From Burkholderiales bacterium (GTDB lineage: Bacteria > Pseudomonadota > Gammaproteobacteria > Burkholderiales > Burkholderiaceae_C): 64,000 nt of DNA. The translations under genes were made by a program, and so were the position numbers. The notes beneath the pieces are model-generated. The model ran no database searches. It was not told the DNA's origin and saw only the letters and a program-made list of their open reading frames with translations. Shown here piece by piece: positions 1-9,761 of the stretch. Within the stretch, counting starts at the first letter, position 1, and each line of letters begins with the position of its first letter. Location: the NCBI GenBank assembly GCA_013044035.1, contig JABEVE010000053.1, forward strand, positions 19,166 through 83,165, written 5' to 3'.

Positions 1-3000
1 AAGGGCGGTGACTTCCTCGGCCACCGGATTGGATGGCTGCAATGACCACGCGGCAATGTCGGCACCGAGTCGACGGACCAGTTCGTCGGCCTCGTTCAAA
101 TAGATGGTGTAGAGCGGGATGGGGATGCGCAGCTCGCCGACGACCTTGATGTTTTCGTCGGGAGTCTGTAGGGCGGGGCGATGGACATCGAGCGTGTAGA
201 CCTGCGCCAGCGGCGCATCCGTGGCAGGGTGGGCATGCAGCGGTGTCACCGGCTGCGCCGTGTGGAGCGCGGTCTGCTCCGTGTCGTGCGGCTCCTCGTC
301 GTCGGCGCCGGACATGTCGACGGCTTCGCCTGCTGCGTCAGGCCGATGGATGAAGGTCGATGCTTGCGATGCGCCCAGATCCAGGGGTGTATGCGCCCCC
401 TGCGAGGCGAAGGTCGAGGGCTGGGCATCGAAGCCGGGCGCGTCAGGGAATAGCCGGTCGAAGGCCTGCGCATCGAGTTCTTGCATGTCGACCATGCCAG
501 AGGTCTCATCTGCAGGCGTGCTGCTCGCAGGCACATCGTCGGCGGCAGGATCCGCAGACGCCGGGGCTTCTGCAGCCTTGGGCGTGAAGTCAAGATCGAG
601 CAATGCGACGTCAGGCAGATGCAGGTCGAGAGCCGGGAAGTCAGGGGGTTGCAGCTGTAGGGCAATGTCGACGGTTGGCTGCTCCGGCTGGTCGGACGCG
701 GTCCATGGCGTCAGCTCGAAGCTTGCGGGCACAGCGTCGACGCCATTCGCCTCGGCGGCGGGTATCGGTGCCCGAGCCGCAACCAGGTTTTCGGCAGTGT
801 CATCCTCTTCGACAACGGGAGGCAGCCCTGTCGACCATGTGTCGACAAAGTCGGGATCTGGAAATTCGCTCTCGAGGGCTTGTGTCTGAGATGCCACCGC
901 GCTTGCAACGCTGGCGGCCGGCGCTGCCGGTAGTGCTGCAGCGGTGACGTCTTCCGCGGGCAGACCGCGCAGACGACGCGCCGCGGCGCAGATGGCGTCG
1001 CTCGAATGCCGGGCCGCCGTGCCCATGCGCAGGGCACGGGTCCAAGCATCGAGCTCGGTCAAGGTGTGCTGTGCGAGTTGCAGCGCGGGAGGCGTGATGG
1101 GCCTTTGCTCGGCCAGCAGTTGATTGAAAACCTGTTCCAGCGCCCACGCGGCTTCACCGAAATCCGTGAGCGCAACCATGCGCGAACTGCCCTTGAGTGT
1201 GTGGAAGGCTCGGCGCACGGCGGTCAGCGTGCTGTCGTCGGATGGGTTGGTGGAGAGCTGGGCCACGCCGATCTGGCCCGCGGCGATGACTTCATCAGCC
1301 TCTTCGAGAAAGATGTCGAGCAGGTCATCTTCTTCGTCTGTCCCGCCCGGCTCTGTGGGCGCGTCGAAGCTTGGTGCGGCCGGGGTGTCGGCCGCAGCGG
1401 TGGCGGCAGCGGCCGCTGCAACAGGCGCAGCCAGTCGAGTGGCGGCGGCATCGGCGTCTTGCGCCCTTGGGCTGCGCAGCAACTCTGCTGCGGCCGAGAC
1501 ATCCTGCCCCTCACCGAGCAATTCGCGTGCCTGCACAAGCTTGGCCGACAAGGTGCTTTCTTGCGCCAGCGCGGCCTCCATGCGCAGGCGCTCGAACTGG
1601 CTGGCAGCCTGGACAGGGTCGAGTCCGTGGTCAAGGGCGTCGGCAAGTTGCGTCGCCTGGTGTTGCAGGTCCTGATGGGTACTGGGTGGTGCGGTGTGCG
1701 GCGTGCTGGGAACGATGGCGCGCAATTCGCCGCTTTGTGTGTCGAAACTGAACAGCGATTTCGCCAGTTCGGGTTGGTACACCAGCATGTCGATCAGAAA
1801 ACCCAGGGTGCCGATGTTTCCGGCGAGACGATCGAACAAACCTCGTGGTTCGCGGGCCTGGTGCTCGTCGGGAGGACTGAGCAGGAGGTTTTCAACCGTC
1901 TGGCGAATATGCCCCAGTGCTTGTGCGGCAACGTCCATGCCGAGCACGGACAGCACCCCTCGCATTTGCGCTAGAAGCTTGGGTACGGGCGCGAGCTCCG
2001 ACTGGGTGGCCGGATCGCGGAAATAGGCGTCGAGCAAGCGCTCGACAGTACTCATGTCGTGGCGTAACTCCTGCACCACCGTTCCCATCGTCTGGCTCTC
2101 AGACGACTTGCGGTAGAGCTCTTCCATCCACGGTGCAAAAGTGCCGGCGGCCATGCCTTCGGCACTACGGTCGAGTCGGCGGGCAAGCTCGCTGGCACGC
2201 AACAGGAATTCCGCATCGTCGGCCTGGAAATGGTCGAACGATGCTTCCAGGAACAGCAGGGCCGTGGCCACTTCGAGCACGCGCTCCGGGGTCAACAGGT
2301 CACGCCGCTCAGAGACGGCTTGCACCATGTGCTCGATGGCTGCGGTGAGAGATTCGGCACCCGGGGAGATCTCGCGGAGTGCTTGCCCGAGCAAATGGGT
2401 ACCTTCCACGAACTTGCCAACACGGGTGAAATCGTCGTTACCGAGTTGCGACCAGCCCTCCTTGACCAGGCCGATGCGCTTGCGCACCTGTTGGATGAGT
2501 GACGGATCGAGCAGGCCGAAGTAAGTACGCTGGTAATCCACGACAACCGCAACAGGGAGATGCATGCGGGTTTGAATCGCGCCCAGTGTTTCGACTTGCA
2601 TGCCTTGCGCATGTGCCTTCGCCAGGGCCTGACTGCAGAAAAAGAGCAGTTCATGAGCTAGGCGCCTGGATGGTTGCTGTTGCCCGGCCATGACACTCTT
2701 GAGCTGCAGATTGAGCCGGTTGCACAAGCGCTTGGCATACAGGTCTACAGGCAGCAGGCCCAGGGCCAAGGCTTCGAAAAAGCCGTCAGCCAGCCACCAC
2801 AGGACACGTTCGTGTCCACTGGCACTGGCCGCAGCGCGTCGCGCCACGGATTGCAGCGCGCGTCCCGTCAGGGGCAGGTCGCGCTGGCGCAACAGATCCA
2901 GCAGGGCGCGTTCATAGTTGCCACGGTCGTCAGGGTGCAGTCTGGGGCTCGGTGCTGTGTCGTCTGGCAGATCGGGCCAGGTCCAGTCGATGTCCCAAAG

Positions 3001-3465
3001 ATCAGCCGGATGGGCAATCTCGCCACCCGCCAGTTCTGTCAGGGCGTGGTACTGTTTGAACAACTTGAGCGCAGGCTCCTGCTTGCCGCTGCGCTGAGCC
3101 TCGAGGTAATCGAGAAGGGCGTACAAGCCGGATTCGAGCGTGCTCTGGGCCGAGGTGTCGAAACCGGCCGGTTGCTCGATGAACCGTGCGAGCACCCGTT
3201 CCGTCGCCAGGGCTAGCCGCGCTGCCGAGAAGTAGCCGAGCAGATCGATGGCCCCGGCGGCCTGATGCACCTGATGGCGCGCCTGCAGCAGATAACCCGC
3301 CGCAGGCTGCGCGTCGTCACCCTGTGCCGGACTGCGCCATTGCATTTGCTTGCGCAATGCGGCTTGCGCGGCGAGCAGGTTCTCGCGCACTTGCTCGATC
3401 ACCCAGACCAGCGGTCCGGGATCCAGTTGCGTGGTGGAAAGCGGTGTCGAGACAGCGAGGTTCAT
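1..3465 (-). CDS. pilL: PilL/ChpA-type chemotaxis histidine kinase (partial, N-terminal part)
   Basis: This is the N-terminal part of the large CheA-like hybrid kinase that controls type IV pilus twitching motility. The reading frame opens with an ATG at 3465 and runs off the left edge without a stop, so the ORF track omits it. About 1,150 residues are visible: a long helical N-terminal region, then an Hpt domain with the phosphorylatable His motif AFHTLKGSSRMV, then an Ala/Pro/Asp-rich linker. Near the edge a second Hpt-like segment may begin (LYTIYLNEADELVRRL). The CheA catalytic, CheW-like and receiver domains should lie outside the window. It is the last gene here of pilG-pilH-pilI-pilJ-pilL, 64 nt after the pilJ stop. 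Identity rests on the Hpt motif plus operon position. Confidence 0.9.
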   Translation of the reverse strand, partial: MNLAVSTPLSTTQLDPGPLVWVIEQVRENLLAAQAALRKQMQWRSPAQGDDAQPAAGYLLQARHQVHQAAGAIDLLGYFSAARLALATERVLARFIEQPAGFDTSAQSTLESGLYALLDYLEAQRSGKQEPALKLFKQYHALTELAGGEIAHPADLWDIDWTWPDLPDDTAPSPRLHPDDRGNYERALLDLLRQRDLPLTGRALQSVARRAAASASGHERVLWWLADGFFEALALGLLPVDLYAKRLCNRLNLQLKSVMAGQQQPSRRLAHELLFFCSQALAKAHAQGMQVETLGAIQTRMHLPVAVVVDYQRTYFGLLDPSLIQQVRKRIGLVKEGWSQLGNDDFTRVGKFVEGTHLLGQALREISPGAESLTAAIEHMVQAVSERRDLLTPERVLEVATALLFLEASFDHFQADDAEFLLRASELARRLDRSAEGMAAGTFAPWMEELYRKSSESQTMGTVVQELRHDMSTVERLLDAYFRDPATQSELAPVPKLLAQMRGVLSVLGMDVAAQALGHIRQTVENLLLSPPDEHQAREPRGLFDRLAGNIGTLGFLIDMLVYQPELAKSLFSFDTQSGELRAIVPSTPHTAPPSTHQDLQHQATQLADALDHGLDPVQAASQFERLRMEAALAQESTLSAKLVQARELLGEGQDVSAAAELLRSPRAQDADAAATRLAAPVAAAAAATAAADTPAAPSFDAPTEPGGTDEEDDLLDIFLEEADEVIAAGQIGVAQLSTNPSDDSTLTAVRRAFHTLKGSSRMVALTDFGEAAWALEQVFNQLLAEQRPITPPALQLAQHTLTELDAWTRALRMGTAARHSSDAICAAARRLRGLPAEDVTAAALPAAPAASVASAVASQTQALESEFPDPDFVDTWSTGLPPVVEEDDTAENLVAARAPIPAAEANGVDAVPASFELTPWTASDQPEQPTVDIALQLQPPDFPALDLHLPDVALLDLDFTPKAAEAPASADPAADDVPASSTPADETSGMVDMQELDAQAFDRLFPDAPGFDAQPSTFASQGAHTPLDLGASQASTFIHRPDAAGEAVDMSGADDEEPHDTEQTALHTAQPVTPLHAHPATDAPLAQVYTLDVHRPALQTPDENIKVVGELRIPIPLYTIYLNEADELVRRLGADIAAWSLQPSNPVAEEVTAL

Positions 3466-3529
3466 GCCTTGGGGCGCGCAGGAAGGAGATCGTTGGACGG
3501 GTCGGAATGGGTGCCCGGAAGGTGACGCA

Positions 3530-5701
3530 TCAGGCGATCTTGAAACGCGAAACGGATTCGCGCAGCGCCTCGGCCACGCGTGCCAGTTCACCGACCAGGT
3601 CGGCAGTGGAGCGCGTGCCCTGGCTGGTCTGCTCAGTCACGGCGAAGATGTGCTGGATGTTGCCCGCAACCTTGTTGGCCGACTGCGCTTCGGTGAAGGT
3701 CTGCTCGGAAATGCGCTGAATCAGCTCGGCAAGCTGGCGCGACACGCGGTCGATTTCGGTCAGCGCCGTGCCGGCGTTGTCCGAGAGCTTGGCGCCTTCC
3801 ACCACGCCTTGCGTACTTTTTTCCATGGCGGCAACGGCGTCTTGCGTGTCGGTCTGAATCGCCCGCACCAGCGCCGAGATCTGTTTCGCGGCTTCGGCGG
3901 AGCGCTCGGCGAGGCGCTGCACTTCCTCGGCCACGACTGAGAAACCGCGGCCGGCATCACCCGCTGAAGCGGCTTGAATGGCGGCATTCAGCGCCAGGAC
4001 GTTGGTCTGCTCTGTCAGGTCGGAAATCAACTCGGTGATTTCGCCGATTTCCTGTGAAGATTCGCCCAGGCGCTTGATGCGCTTGGAGGTGTCCTGGATC
4101 TGGGTGCGGATGGCGTTCATGCCGTCGATCGAATTGCGCACCGCCTGCAGGCCCTGTTCGGCGGCCGAGAGTGACTGACGAGCCACGTCGGATGACTGTT
4201 GCGCCTGAGCCGAGACCGCATTGATGCGTTCGGCCATTTCCAGCACCGACTGGCCGGTTTCACGAATTTCCACCAGTTGCTGCTCGGATGACTTGAGCAG
4301 GTTGCCGGACGTGGTTTGCGCCTTCGAGGAGGCGTAGCTCACCTGGTCGGCGGTGGATTGCACTTGCGACACCAGATTGCGCAACTCCTCCACGGTGTAG
4401 TTCACCGAGTCGGCAATGGCTCCGGTGATGTCCTCGGTCACCGTGGCCTGTTGTGTCAGGTCGCCCTCGGCAACGTTCTGCAACTCATTCATCAACCGCA
4501 AAATGGCCGACTGGTTGGCCTCGTTGGTTCGGCGGGCATCGAGTTCCTGGCGTTCGGCAAGATGACGTTGCATCTCGGACTGATCCGCACGCTGGCGCGT
4601 TTCCTGCACATACAACCTGGCTAGACCAGCCAGCGCCAACAACGCCAGCCCCCCCATGGCGACCAGGAATAACAGAGCGGGTGTACTCACGCCGGCATGT
4701 GACGCGTAGTCGCTTTGCAAGGCCTGCAGCTTAGCCAGCAACGGCACCGAGTCCTTCACCACCGATGCTTGCGCAACGCGCGCGCTGCTCAGACCCTGCA
4801 GATTGGACAGGATGCTGGTGGTGAGCTGGCGGGTTTCACTGAAATTTTTCACCAGGTTTTGCAACTGGGCGCGCAGTTGCGCGCTTTTGGCTGCGGTCAG
4901 TTGGAGATTAGGGTCGCCATCAAGCAGTCCTTTGGACAAATCATTGAAGGTGTTCAAATCCTTGCCGAGTGCAAAAACAGCCTCGGGACTGACGCCTTCG
5001 AAGGACAGGAATTCGTTTGCCGACTTGCCGATGCGCTGGGTCAGCATATTGAGCTGCGTGGCCGCTGCGATGTTGGCTGCGGGCGCGTTTTCCTGCAGCA
5101 TCAGCGATGAGATCGTTTCGGTTGTTTCAAGCAGCCTGTCGGACTGCCGGTTCACAGTGCGCAAGGACTTGTTCGTTTGTGTCAGCACCGGCTCAAGCTT
5201 GACTACGGACAGCGCGTTTTTCACCATCCCGTCGACCAGGGGTTGAATCGCGGCCAGATCGGAATTGGCCGCTGCATTGCCCCCGCCCAGCGCTTGGAAA
5301 TCGCGGCTCAGGGCATCGGAGCCCGTTTTGAGCTCACCGAACGAGCTCTCCGAGCCCAGCAAGGAGGCACTGATGGACTTGGCAACAAGCTGCGACTGCA
5401 TCATGGCGTCGCCGGTGGTATCTAGTAACTTGGCAGAACTGGCTGCTACGCGCAGCGTCACGGTCAAACCCAGCGCGATGAGGATCACAGCGACGATAAG
5501 CAGCAGAACCAGCACACGCTGCTGCTGGGGCAAGGGCAGGTGGCCGATCAAGGGAAGTGCGTTTTGCACCTCTTGCTTTGGGCGCTGTTCTTGCGAGTCC
5601 TGATCCATTTGGACTGTCGACGAGACAGAGACGCTGGATTCGGCGATGGCCGTGGGGGCCTCGAGGGGGTTTTTGGAACCGAACAGGGGAAACAGGGCCA
5701 T
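3530..5701 (-). CDS. pilJ: PilJ, type IV pilus methyl-accepting chemotaxis protein
   Basis: Inner-membrane chemoreceptor of the Pil-Chp system, passing surface or pilus signals to the PilI/PilL kinase complex. The 723-residue protein has a cytoplasmic N-tail, a first membrane segment near residue 65-85 ([17 protein letters not shown]), a helical periplasmic sensor region, and a second membrane segment near residue 345-365 ([17 protein letters not shown]). A HAMP-like linker and a long MCP signalling coiled coil follow. The hairpin tip is conserved ([20 protein letters not shown] followed by [12 protein letters not shown]). Length and domain order match PilJ rather than ordinary flagellar MCPs. 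It sits between the CheW-like pilI and pilL. Confidence 0.95.
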   Translation of the reverse strand: MALFPLFGSKNPLEAPTAIAESSVSVSSTVQMDQDSQEQRPKQEVQNALPLIGHLPLPQQQRVLVLLLIVAVILIALGLTVTLRVAASSAKLLDTTGDAMMQSQLVAKSISASLLGSESSFGELKTGSDALSRDFQALGGGNAAANSDLAAIQPLVDGMVKNALSVVKLEPVLTQTNKSLRTVNRQSDRLLETTETISSLMLQENAPAANIAAATQLNMLTQRIGKSANEFLSFEGVSPEAVFALGKDLNTFNDLSKGLLDGDPNLQLTAAKSAQLRAQLQNLVKNFSETRQLTTSILSNLQGLSSARVAQASVVKDSVPLLAKLQALQSDYASHAGVSTPALLFLVAMGGLALLALAGLARLYVQETRQRADQSEMQRHLAERQELDARRTNEANQSAILRLMNELQNVAEGDLTQQATVTEDITGAIADSVNYTVEELRNLVSQVQSTADQVSYASSKAQTTSGNLLKSSEQQLVEIRETGQSVLEMAERINAVSAQAQQSSDVARQSLSAAEQGLQAVRNSIDGMNAIRTQIQDTSKRIKRLGESSQEIGEITELISDLTEQTNVLALNAAIQAASAGDAGRGFSVVAEEVQRLAERSAEAAKQISALVRAIQTDTQDAVAAMEKSTQGVVEGAKLSDNAGTALTEIDRVSRQLAELIQRISEQTFTEAQSANKVAGNIQHIFAVTEQTSQGTRSTADLVGELARVAEALRESVSRFKIA

Positions 5702-5802
5702 GGGAACTCCGGCGTGACGACTAGTGTGAAATTTGAGCAGGGAAGGCAGTCAGGCAGTGTCAGTGGCGGTTGGTGCCTCAGCGCGATGGGCAACCGCTCG
5801 CA

Positions 5803-6321
5803 CTAGACGACGGCAAGAAATTCGGGGTCATCAGCCAACAAGGCCAGGTTGAGTTCGCGCCAGGTCAACCCCGAAGTGTCGAGCAGTCCTGGGCCGAGCC
5901 AAGGTTCTGGGGCTGCAGGCGCGTGCTCGTCCCTGACAAATTGTCGGGGTGTACGCAAGCCGGCAAGTTGATCGACCAGCAGCACGGCGTTGATTTCCAG
6001 TTGGGGTGCGAACTGGATGTACCGGCTTTGGGCATTGCTGCGTGGGCTGCTGGCGGGGCGTACACCCAAAAAAGCCGCGAGGTCGACTACGCCGCTCAAC
6101 ACGCCACGCAAATTGACCAGGCCGGCGAACCAGGCCCGTCCATGTGGCAAAGGCATGGGCGACTCGTAAGCCGAGATTTCACCCGCTTGCACCAAGGGCA
6201 ACAAGATGCGCTGCTGGCCAGCGACCACGGCCAGCCAGCGCGACTCGCTCTGTGTCAACTGCGCCGCCTGCAGACGCGATGCGAGCTGGCTCTGGAATTC
6301 AATCAGGCTGCTGCGTGCCAT
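5803..6321 (-). CDS. pilI: PilI, CheW-like coupling protein
   Basis: A 172-residue CheW-domain adaptor expected to couple the PilJ receptor to the PilL kinase. The core shows CheW-like beta segments, for example GRAWFAGLVNLRGVLSGVVD, the place where CheW proteins carry the NLRG signature, and a later ILPLVQAGEISAYE-type strand. It starts at an ATG (6321), 38 nt after the pilH stop, and is followed by pilJ about 100 nt downstream. Single-domain size and operon position favour PilI over ChpC. Confidence 0.92.
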   Translation of the reverse strand: MARSSLIEFQSQLASRLQAAQLTQSESRWLAVVAGQQRILLPLVQAGEISAYESPMPLPHGRAWFAGLVNLRGVLSGVVDLAAFLGVRPASSPRSNAQSRYIQFAPQLEINAVLLVDQLAGLRTPRQFVRDEHAPAAPEPWLGPGLLDTSGLTWRELNLALLADDPEFLAVV

Positions 6322-6359
6322 GTTTTGGACTGAGGGGCAAGGGTGTGCGATGGCACGGT

Positions 6360-6725
6360 TCAGGACAGTGCCATGATCTTGCTCAACAGATCATGCGGAT
6401 CCACCGGCTTGGTGACGAAGTCGCGAGCGCCTTGGCGCATGGCCCAGAGCTTGTCGGTCTCCTGATTTTTGCTGGTGCAGATGATCACAGGAACATCGCT
6501 GTACGCCGGGTTACGAGTGATTTGGCGAGTGAGCTGAAAGCCGTTCTGGCCTGGCATCACCACATCCATCAGAATCAGATCGGGCTTGTTCGCTGCCATT
6601 GCGCTCATGGCCTGCTCGCCGTTTTCGGCGGTGCTCACGGTGTACCCATTTTTGCTCAGCAGATCGGAAAGAAAGTAGAGCTCAGTGCGGGAGTCGTCAA
6701 CGACCAGAATTTTTTGGATGCTCAT
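6360..6725 (-). CDS. pilH: PilH, CheY-like response regulator
   Basis: A 121-residue stand-alone receiver domain. It has the acidic pair VVDD near residue 8-11, the phospho-acceptor Asp in LILMDVVMPG (about residue 52), a Thr/Ser switch segment (IICTSK) and the conserved Lys in FVTKPVDP. It acts downstream of the PilL kinase in pilus retraction control. The start ATG overlaps the pilG stop as ATGA, indicating translational coupling. It is assigned PilH rather than PilG because it is second in the operon and begins MSIQKILVVDDSRTEL, typical of PilH. Confidence 0.92.
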   Translation of the reverse strand: MSIQKILVVDDSRTELYFLSDLLSKNGYTVSTAENGEQAMSAMAANKPDLILMDVVMPGQNGFQLTRQITRNPAYSDVPVIICTSKNQETDKLWAMRQGARDFVTKPVDPHDLLSKIMALS

Positions 6726-7132
6726 GGGTGTGCGGCGCTGGCGCCAGAGGGAGTGTTGCGATATTGATCGACCGCCTGGAGCAGTTGGTCTTTGGTGAAG
6801 GGTTTGGTGAGGTAGGCCTCTGCGCCCACCATCTTGCCGCGTGCCTTGTCGAACACCCCGTCCTTCGACGACAGCATGATCACGGGGATGCCGGCATGGC
6901 GAGGGCTGCGCTTGATGATGGCCACGGTCTGATAACCGTCAAGGCGCGGCATCAGGATGTCGCAGAAAATCAGGTCCGGCAAGGCGTCGTTGACTTTTGA
7001 CAGGGCGTCGAATCCATCTTCTGACAGCAGCACTTGGTAGCCAGCCTGTTTCAGGAAAATTTCCGCGCTGCGACGAATGGTGTTGCTGTCGTCGACCACC
7101 AACACCTTGAATGAACCATTGGCCGTGCTCAA
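6722..7132 (-). CDS. pilG: PilG, CheY-like response regulator
   Basis: A 136-residue receiver protein heading the pil chemosensory operon. Visible features are KVLVVDDSNTIRRS at the N-terminus, phospho-acceptor Asp in LIFCDILMPRLDG, and the conserved Lys in YLTKPFTKDQLL. In related bacteria PilG promotes pilus extension through PilB and adenylate cyclase control. The only in-frame start is TTG at 7132. A GGAG Shine-Dalgarno sequence about 7 nt upstream supports this rare start. The stop overlaps the pilH ATG. Confidence 0.92.
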   Translation of the reverse strand: MSTANGSFKVLVVDDSNTIRRSAEIFLKQAGYQVLLSEDGFDALSKVNDALPDLIFCDILMPRLDGYQTVAIIKRSPRHAGIPVIMLSSKDGVFDKARGKMVGAEAYLTKPFTKDQLLQAVDQYRNTPSGASAAHP

Positions 7133-7219
7133 GCAGGGTCTCCAGAAAATATGCGGTGATGAACAAGCACAGGAACCTGCGCGCAGGGGTCAAGACGCAA
7201 AGCTGCTTGGGATCGGAAG

Positions 7220-7399
7220 TTAGATCTGCACCATTTCGAAATCATCCTTGCGTGCCCCGCACTCAGGGCAAGTCCAGTTCATCGGAATGTCTACCCAGCG
7301 TGTGCCAGCGGCCAGGCCACTTTCCGGATGGCCCACTTCTTCGTTATAAATAAAGCCGCAGATCAAGCACATCCAGGTTTTGCAGTCAGGTTGTGTCAC
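7220..7399 (-). CDS. Rubredoxin
   Basis: A 59-residue rubredoxin, a cytoplasmic one-electron carrier with a single Fe(Cys)4 centre. Both ligand pairs are intact: MCLICGF and WTCPECGA, with the usual aromatic core between them. The track gives a 155-residue ORF, but upstream residues are unlike rubredoxin. A GTG at 7399 preceded by GAGGG gives the normal family length. It lies just downstream of the pil genes' promoter side and is divergent from the ThiD-like gene, with about 127 nt between the two starts. This neighbourhood is common in betaproteobacteria. The redox partner is not visible. Confidence 0.92.
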   Translation of the reverse strand: MTQPDCKTWMCLICGFIYNEEVGHPESGLAAGTRWVDIPMNWTCPECGARKDDFEMVQI

Positions 7400-7526
7400 A
7401 GCGTATCGCCCTCTGGCATAAGATTCAATCATTCTATGGAGAGGTTGTGCAGGGCTGTGGTGTCTTGCATACCAAGCGCGGCTGTGGGTTTGGCCGCCCC
7501 GATTTGTTTCATCAACCGAACCCATC

Positions 7527-8390
7527 ATGCCCAATCCGACCGATGCACCAGAATCTCCCCCAGCCGTGATGGCTTTCAACGCCGCCGACCCCAGTGGCGC
7601 GGCAGGGCTGGCTGCGGACCAGGCGGTTTGCGCCGCCGTCGGCTGCCACGCCTTGCCGGTCACGACGTCGATCTGGGTGCGCGACACGGCCGAGATTTTC
7701 GATATCGTCGAGATCGAGGCAGACGCCGTGATCGAGCAGGCGCGTGCAGTCCTGGAGGACGTGGAACTGGCCTCCTGGAAAGTGGGTTTCCTCGGCAGTG
7801 TCGAAGTGGTCAGCGCCGTGGCCGAGCTCTTGGCCGATTACTCCCAGGTGCCGCTGGTCACGTATGTCGGCAACCTGCAGGCATTCGACGAAAGCCAAGC
7901 CGAGGAATACATCAAGGCCATGCAGGAACTGGTGCTGCCGCAGACCCGCGTGTTGTGCGGCAACATCACGGCCCTCACCCAGTTCCTGTTCCCCGACGTC
8001 GAGCGCGAGGATCCGCCCACGCCCGAGGCGCTGATGCATCAGGCCCAGGGCATGGGTGTGCAATACCTGCTGGTGACCGGGATTCTGGTGCCTGAAAACC
8101 ATGTGGAGAACCTGCTCCTCAGCCCGCGCCGCCAATTGCTGCGCGAGCGCTTCGAGATGTTCGATGCGGGTTTTTCCGGTGCCGGCGATACGCTTTCGGC
8201 CGCCGTGGCCGCGTTGCTGGGCACGGGCGCCAAGCTCGACCGGGCGGTGCATGAAGGGCTGGAGTTTCTCGACCAGACCCTGGATTTTGCCTACCGCCCG
8301 GGCATGGGGCATCTCGTTCCCGACCGTTTTTTCTGGGCCCAGACCAGCCCCGATGACGACGACTCCATCTCTCCGGTGGGTCTGCAGTAA
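7527..8390 (+). CDS. thiD: ThiD-like hydroxymethylpyrimidine/phosphomethylpyrimidine kinase
   Basis: A 287-residue PfkB/ribokinase-superfamily kinase of the ThiD type, which phosphorylates hydroxymethylpyrimidine and its monophosphate in thiamine synthesis. The N-terminal substrate motif reads [11 protein letters not shown], where typical ThiD has DPSGGAGIQAD. The C-terminal anion-hole/catalytic-base motif is intact as GAGDTLSAA (near residue 216-224), and the ATP-side strand VTGILV is present. The changed substrate motif means a related kinase role, such as pyridoxal kinase, cannot be excluded. The gene is alone and followed by a strong hairpin just before hemL. Confidence 0.8.
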   Translation: MPNPTDAPESPPAVMAFNAADPSGAAGLAADQAVCAAVGCHALPVTTSIWVRDTAEIFDIVEIEADAVIEQARAVLEDVELASWKVGFLGSVEVVSAVAELLADYSQVPLVTYVGNLQAFDESQAEEYIKAMQELVLPQTRVLCGNITALTQFLFPDVEREDPPTPEALMHQAQGMGVQYLLVTGILVPENHVENLLLSPRRQLLRERFEMFDAGFSGAGDTLSAAVAALLGTGAKLDRAVHEGLEFLDQTLDFAYRPGMGHLVPDRFFWAQTSPDDDDSISPVGLQ

Positions 8391-8421
8391 GCCTCCTGCT
8401 TCGTCCTTTCTCTTCCAATCA

Positions 8422-8446
8422 GCCGCCCGCCCCGGGCGGCGTTTTC
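8422..8446 (+). terminator. Rho-independent terminator-like hairpin between thiD and hemL
   Basis: A perfect 8-bp GC stem (GCCGCCCG / CGGGCGGC) closes a 3-nt loop and is followed by GTTTTC. It lies 31 nt after the thiD stop and ends only about 11 nt before the hemL ATG, leaving no room for a hemL promoter downstream. It may act as an attenuator or a leaky terminator. Confidence 0.7.
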
Positions 8447-8457
8447 TTGCAGTCGCC

Positions 8458-9744
8458 ATGTCCAGCAACGCCCAACTTTTCGACCGCGCCCAGCGCACCA
8501 TTCCTGGCGGGGTGAACTCCCCGGTGCGCGCCTTTCGCCAAGTGGGTGGCGTGCCGCGCTTCATCGACCGCGCCGAAGGCGCTTACATGATCGACGCCGA
8601 GGGCACGCGTTTCATCGACTACATCGGCTCTTGGGGGCCGATGATCGCTGGCCATGCCCATCCCGACGTGATCGAGGCGGTGCAGCGCGCCGCCACCCGC
8701 TCGTTGAGCTTCGGCGCGCCAACAGCTGACGAAATCGAGATGGCCGAGGCGATTTGCAAGCTCATGCCGGCCGTGGAAATGGTGCGCCTGGTCTCCAGCG
8801 GCACCGAGGCCGGGATGAGCGCCATCCGTTTGGCACGGGGTTTCACCGGGCGCGACGCCATCGTCAAGTTCGAGGGCTGCTACCACGGCCACGCCGACAG
8901 CCTGCTGGTGAAGGCCGGTTCAGGCCTGCTCACGTTCGGCAACCCGAGTTCCGGCGGGGTGCCGGCCGATCTGGCCAAGCACACCCTGGTGCTGGAGTTC
9001 AACAACATTGCGCAGATCGAAGCCTTGTTCGCAGCGCGCGGGCCGGAGATTTCTTGTGTCATGGTCGAGCCCATTGCCGGCAACATGAACTTCATCCGCG
9101 GCGATGCCGCCTGGCACCGCCGCCTGCGGGAACTGTGCACCGAGCATGGCGCGCTGCTGGTGTGGGACGAGGTGATGACCGGCTTTCGCGTTGCCTTGGG
9201 CGGTGCCCAGCAGGTGTATGACATCCGGCCCGATCTGGTGGTGATGGGCAAGGTGATTGGCGGCGGCATGCCGCTGGCGGCTTTCGGTGGCCGCGCCGAT
9301 GTGATGCACAAGCTTTCGCCGCTGGGCAACGTCTACCAGGCTGGCACGCTGTCGGGCAACCCGGTGGCCGTGGCCGCCGGCATGGCGCAGTTGCGCATCA
9401 TCCAGCGTCCCGGCTTTTACGACCGTCTGGCTGCCACCACCCGGCAACTGATGCAGGGGCTGGACGCCGCGGCGGCGCGTCACGGCATCACCTTCCGCAC
9501 CGACAGTGAAGGCGGCATGTTCGGCTTCTATTTCGCCGACACCTTGCCGCGCAACTACCCGGACGTTGCCGGCGCCGATGTCGAAATTTTCAAGCGGTTT
9601 TTCCACGCCATGCTCGACCGCGGTGTCTATCTCGCCCCCAGCATGTACGAGGCGGGCTTCCTGTCGGCCGCGCATGGGCCCGACGTCATTGCCGCCACGC
9701 TCGACGCGGCCGACGCCGCCTTTGCGCAGATTGGCCAGGCCTGA
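8458..9744 (+). CDS. hemL: Glutamate-1-semialdehyde 2,1-aminomutase
   Basis: A PLP-dependent class III aminotransferase-fold enzyme converting glutamate-1-semialdehyde to 5-aminolevulinate, the first committed tetrapyrrole precursor in the C5 pathway. The 428-residue product has the family N-terminus ([11 protein letters not shown]), the SSGTEA cofactor-phosphate region, WDEVMTGFR, and the PLP-binding Lys in [12 protein letters not shown] (about residue 264). The track ORF begins at 8101 inside thiD. The ATG at 8458 restores the standard N-terminus and length. No strong Shine-Dalgarno sequence is visible because the hairpin ends just upstream. Confidence 0.97.
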   Translation: MSSNAQLFDRAQRTIPGGVNSPVRAFRQVGGVPRFIDRAEGAYMIDAEGTRFIDYIGSWGPMIAGHAHPDVIEAVQRAATRSLSFGAPTADEIEMAEAICKLMPAVEMVRLVSSGTEAGMSAIRLARGFTGRDAIVKFEGCYHGHADSLLVKAGSGLLTFGNPSSGGVPADLAKHTLVLEFNNIAQIEALFAARGPEISCVMVEPIAGNMNFIRGDAAWHRRLRELCTEHGALLVWDEVMTGFRVALGGAQQVYDIRPDLVVMGKVIGGGMPLAAFGGRADVMHKLSPLGNVYQAGTLSGNPVAVAAGMAQLRIIQRPGFYDRLAATTRQLMQGLDAAAARHGITFRTDSEGGMFGFYFADTLPRNYPDVAGADVEIFKRFFHAMLDRGVYLAPSMYEAGFLSAAHGPDVIAATLDAADAAFAQIGQA

Positions 9745-9761
9745 GCACCGTTGCCCGTGCC

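Noticed and set aside
1006-1974. 322-codon plus-strand frame near the left end
   Set aside because: It is a shadow of pilL, whose long minus-strand frame is absent from the track only because it runs off the window.
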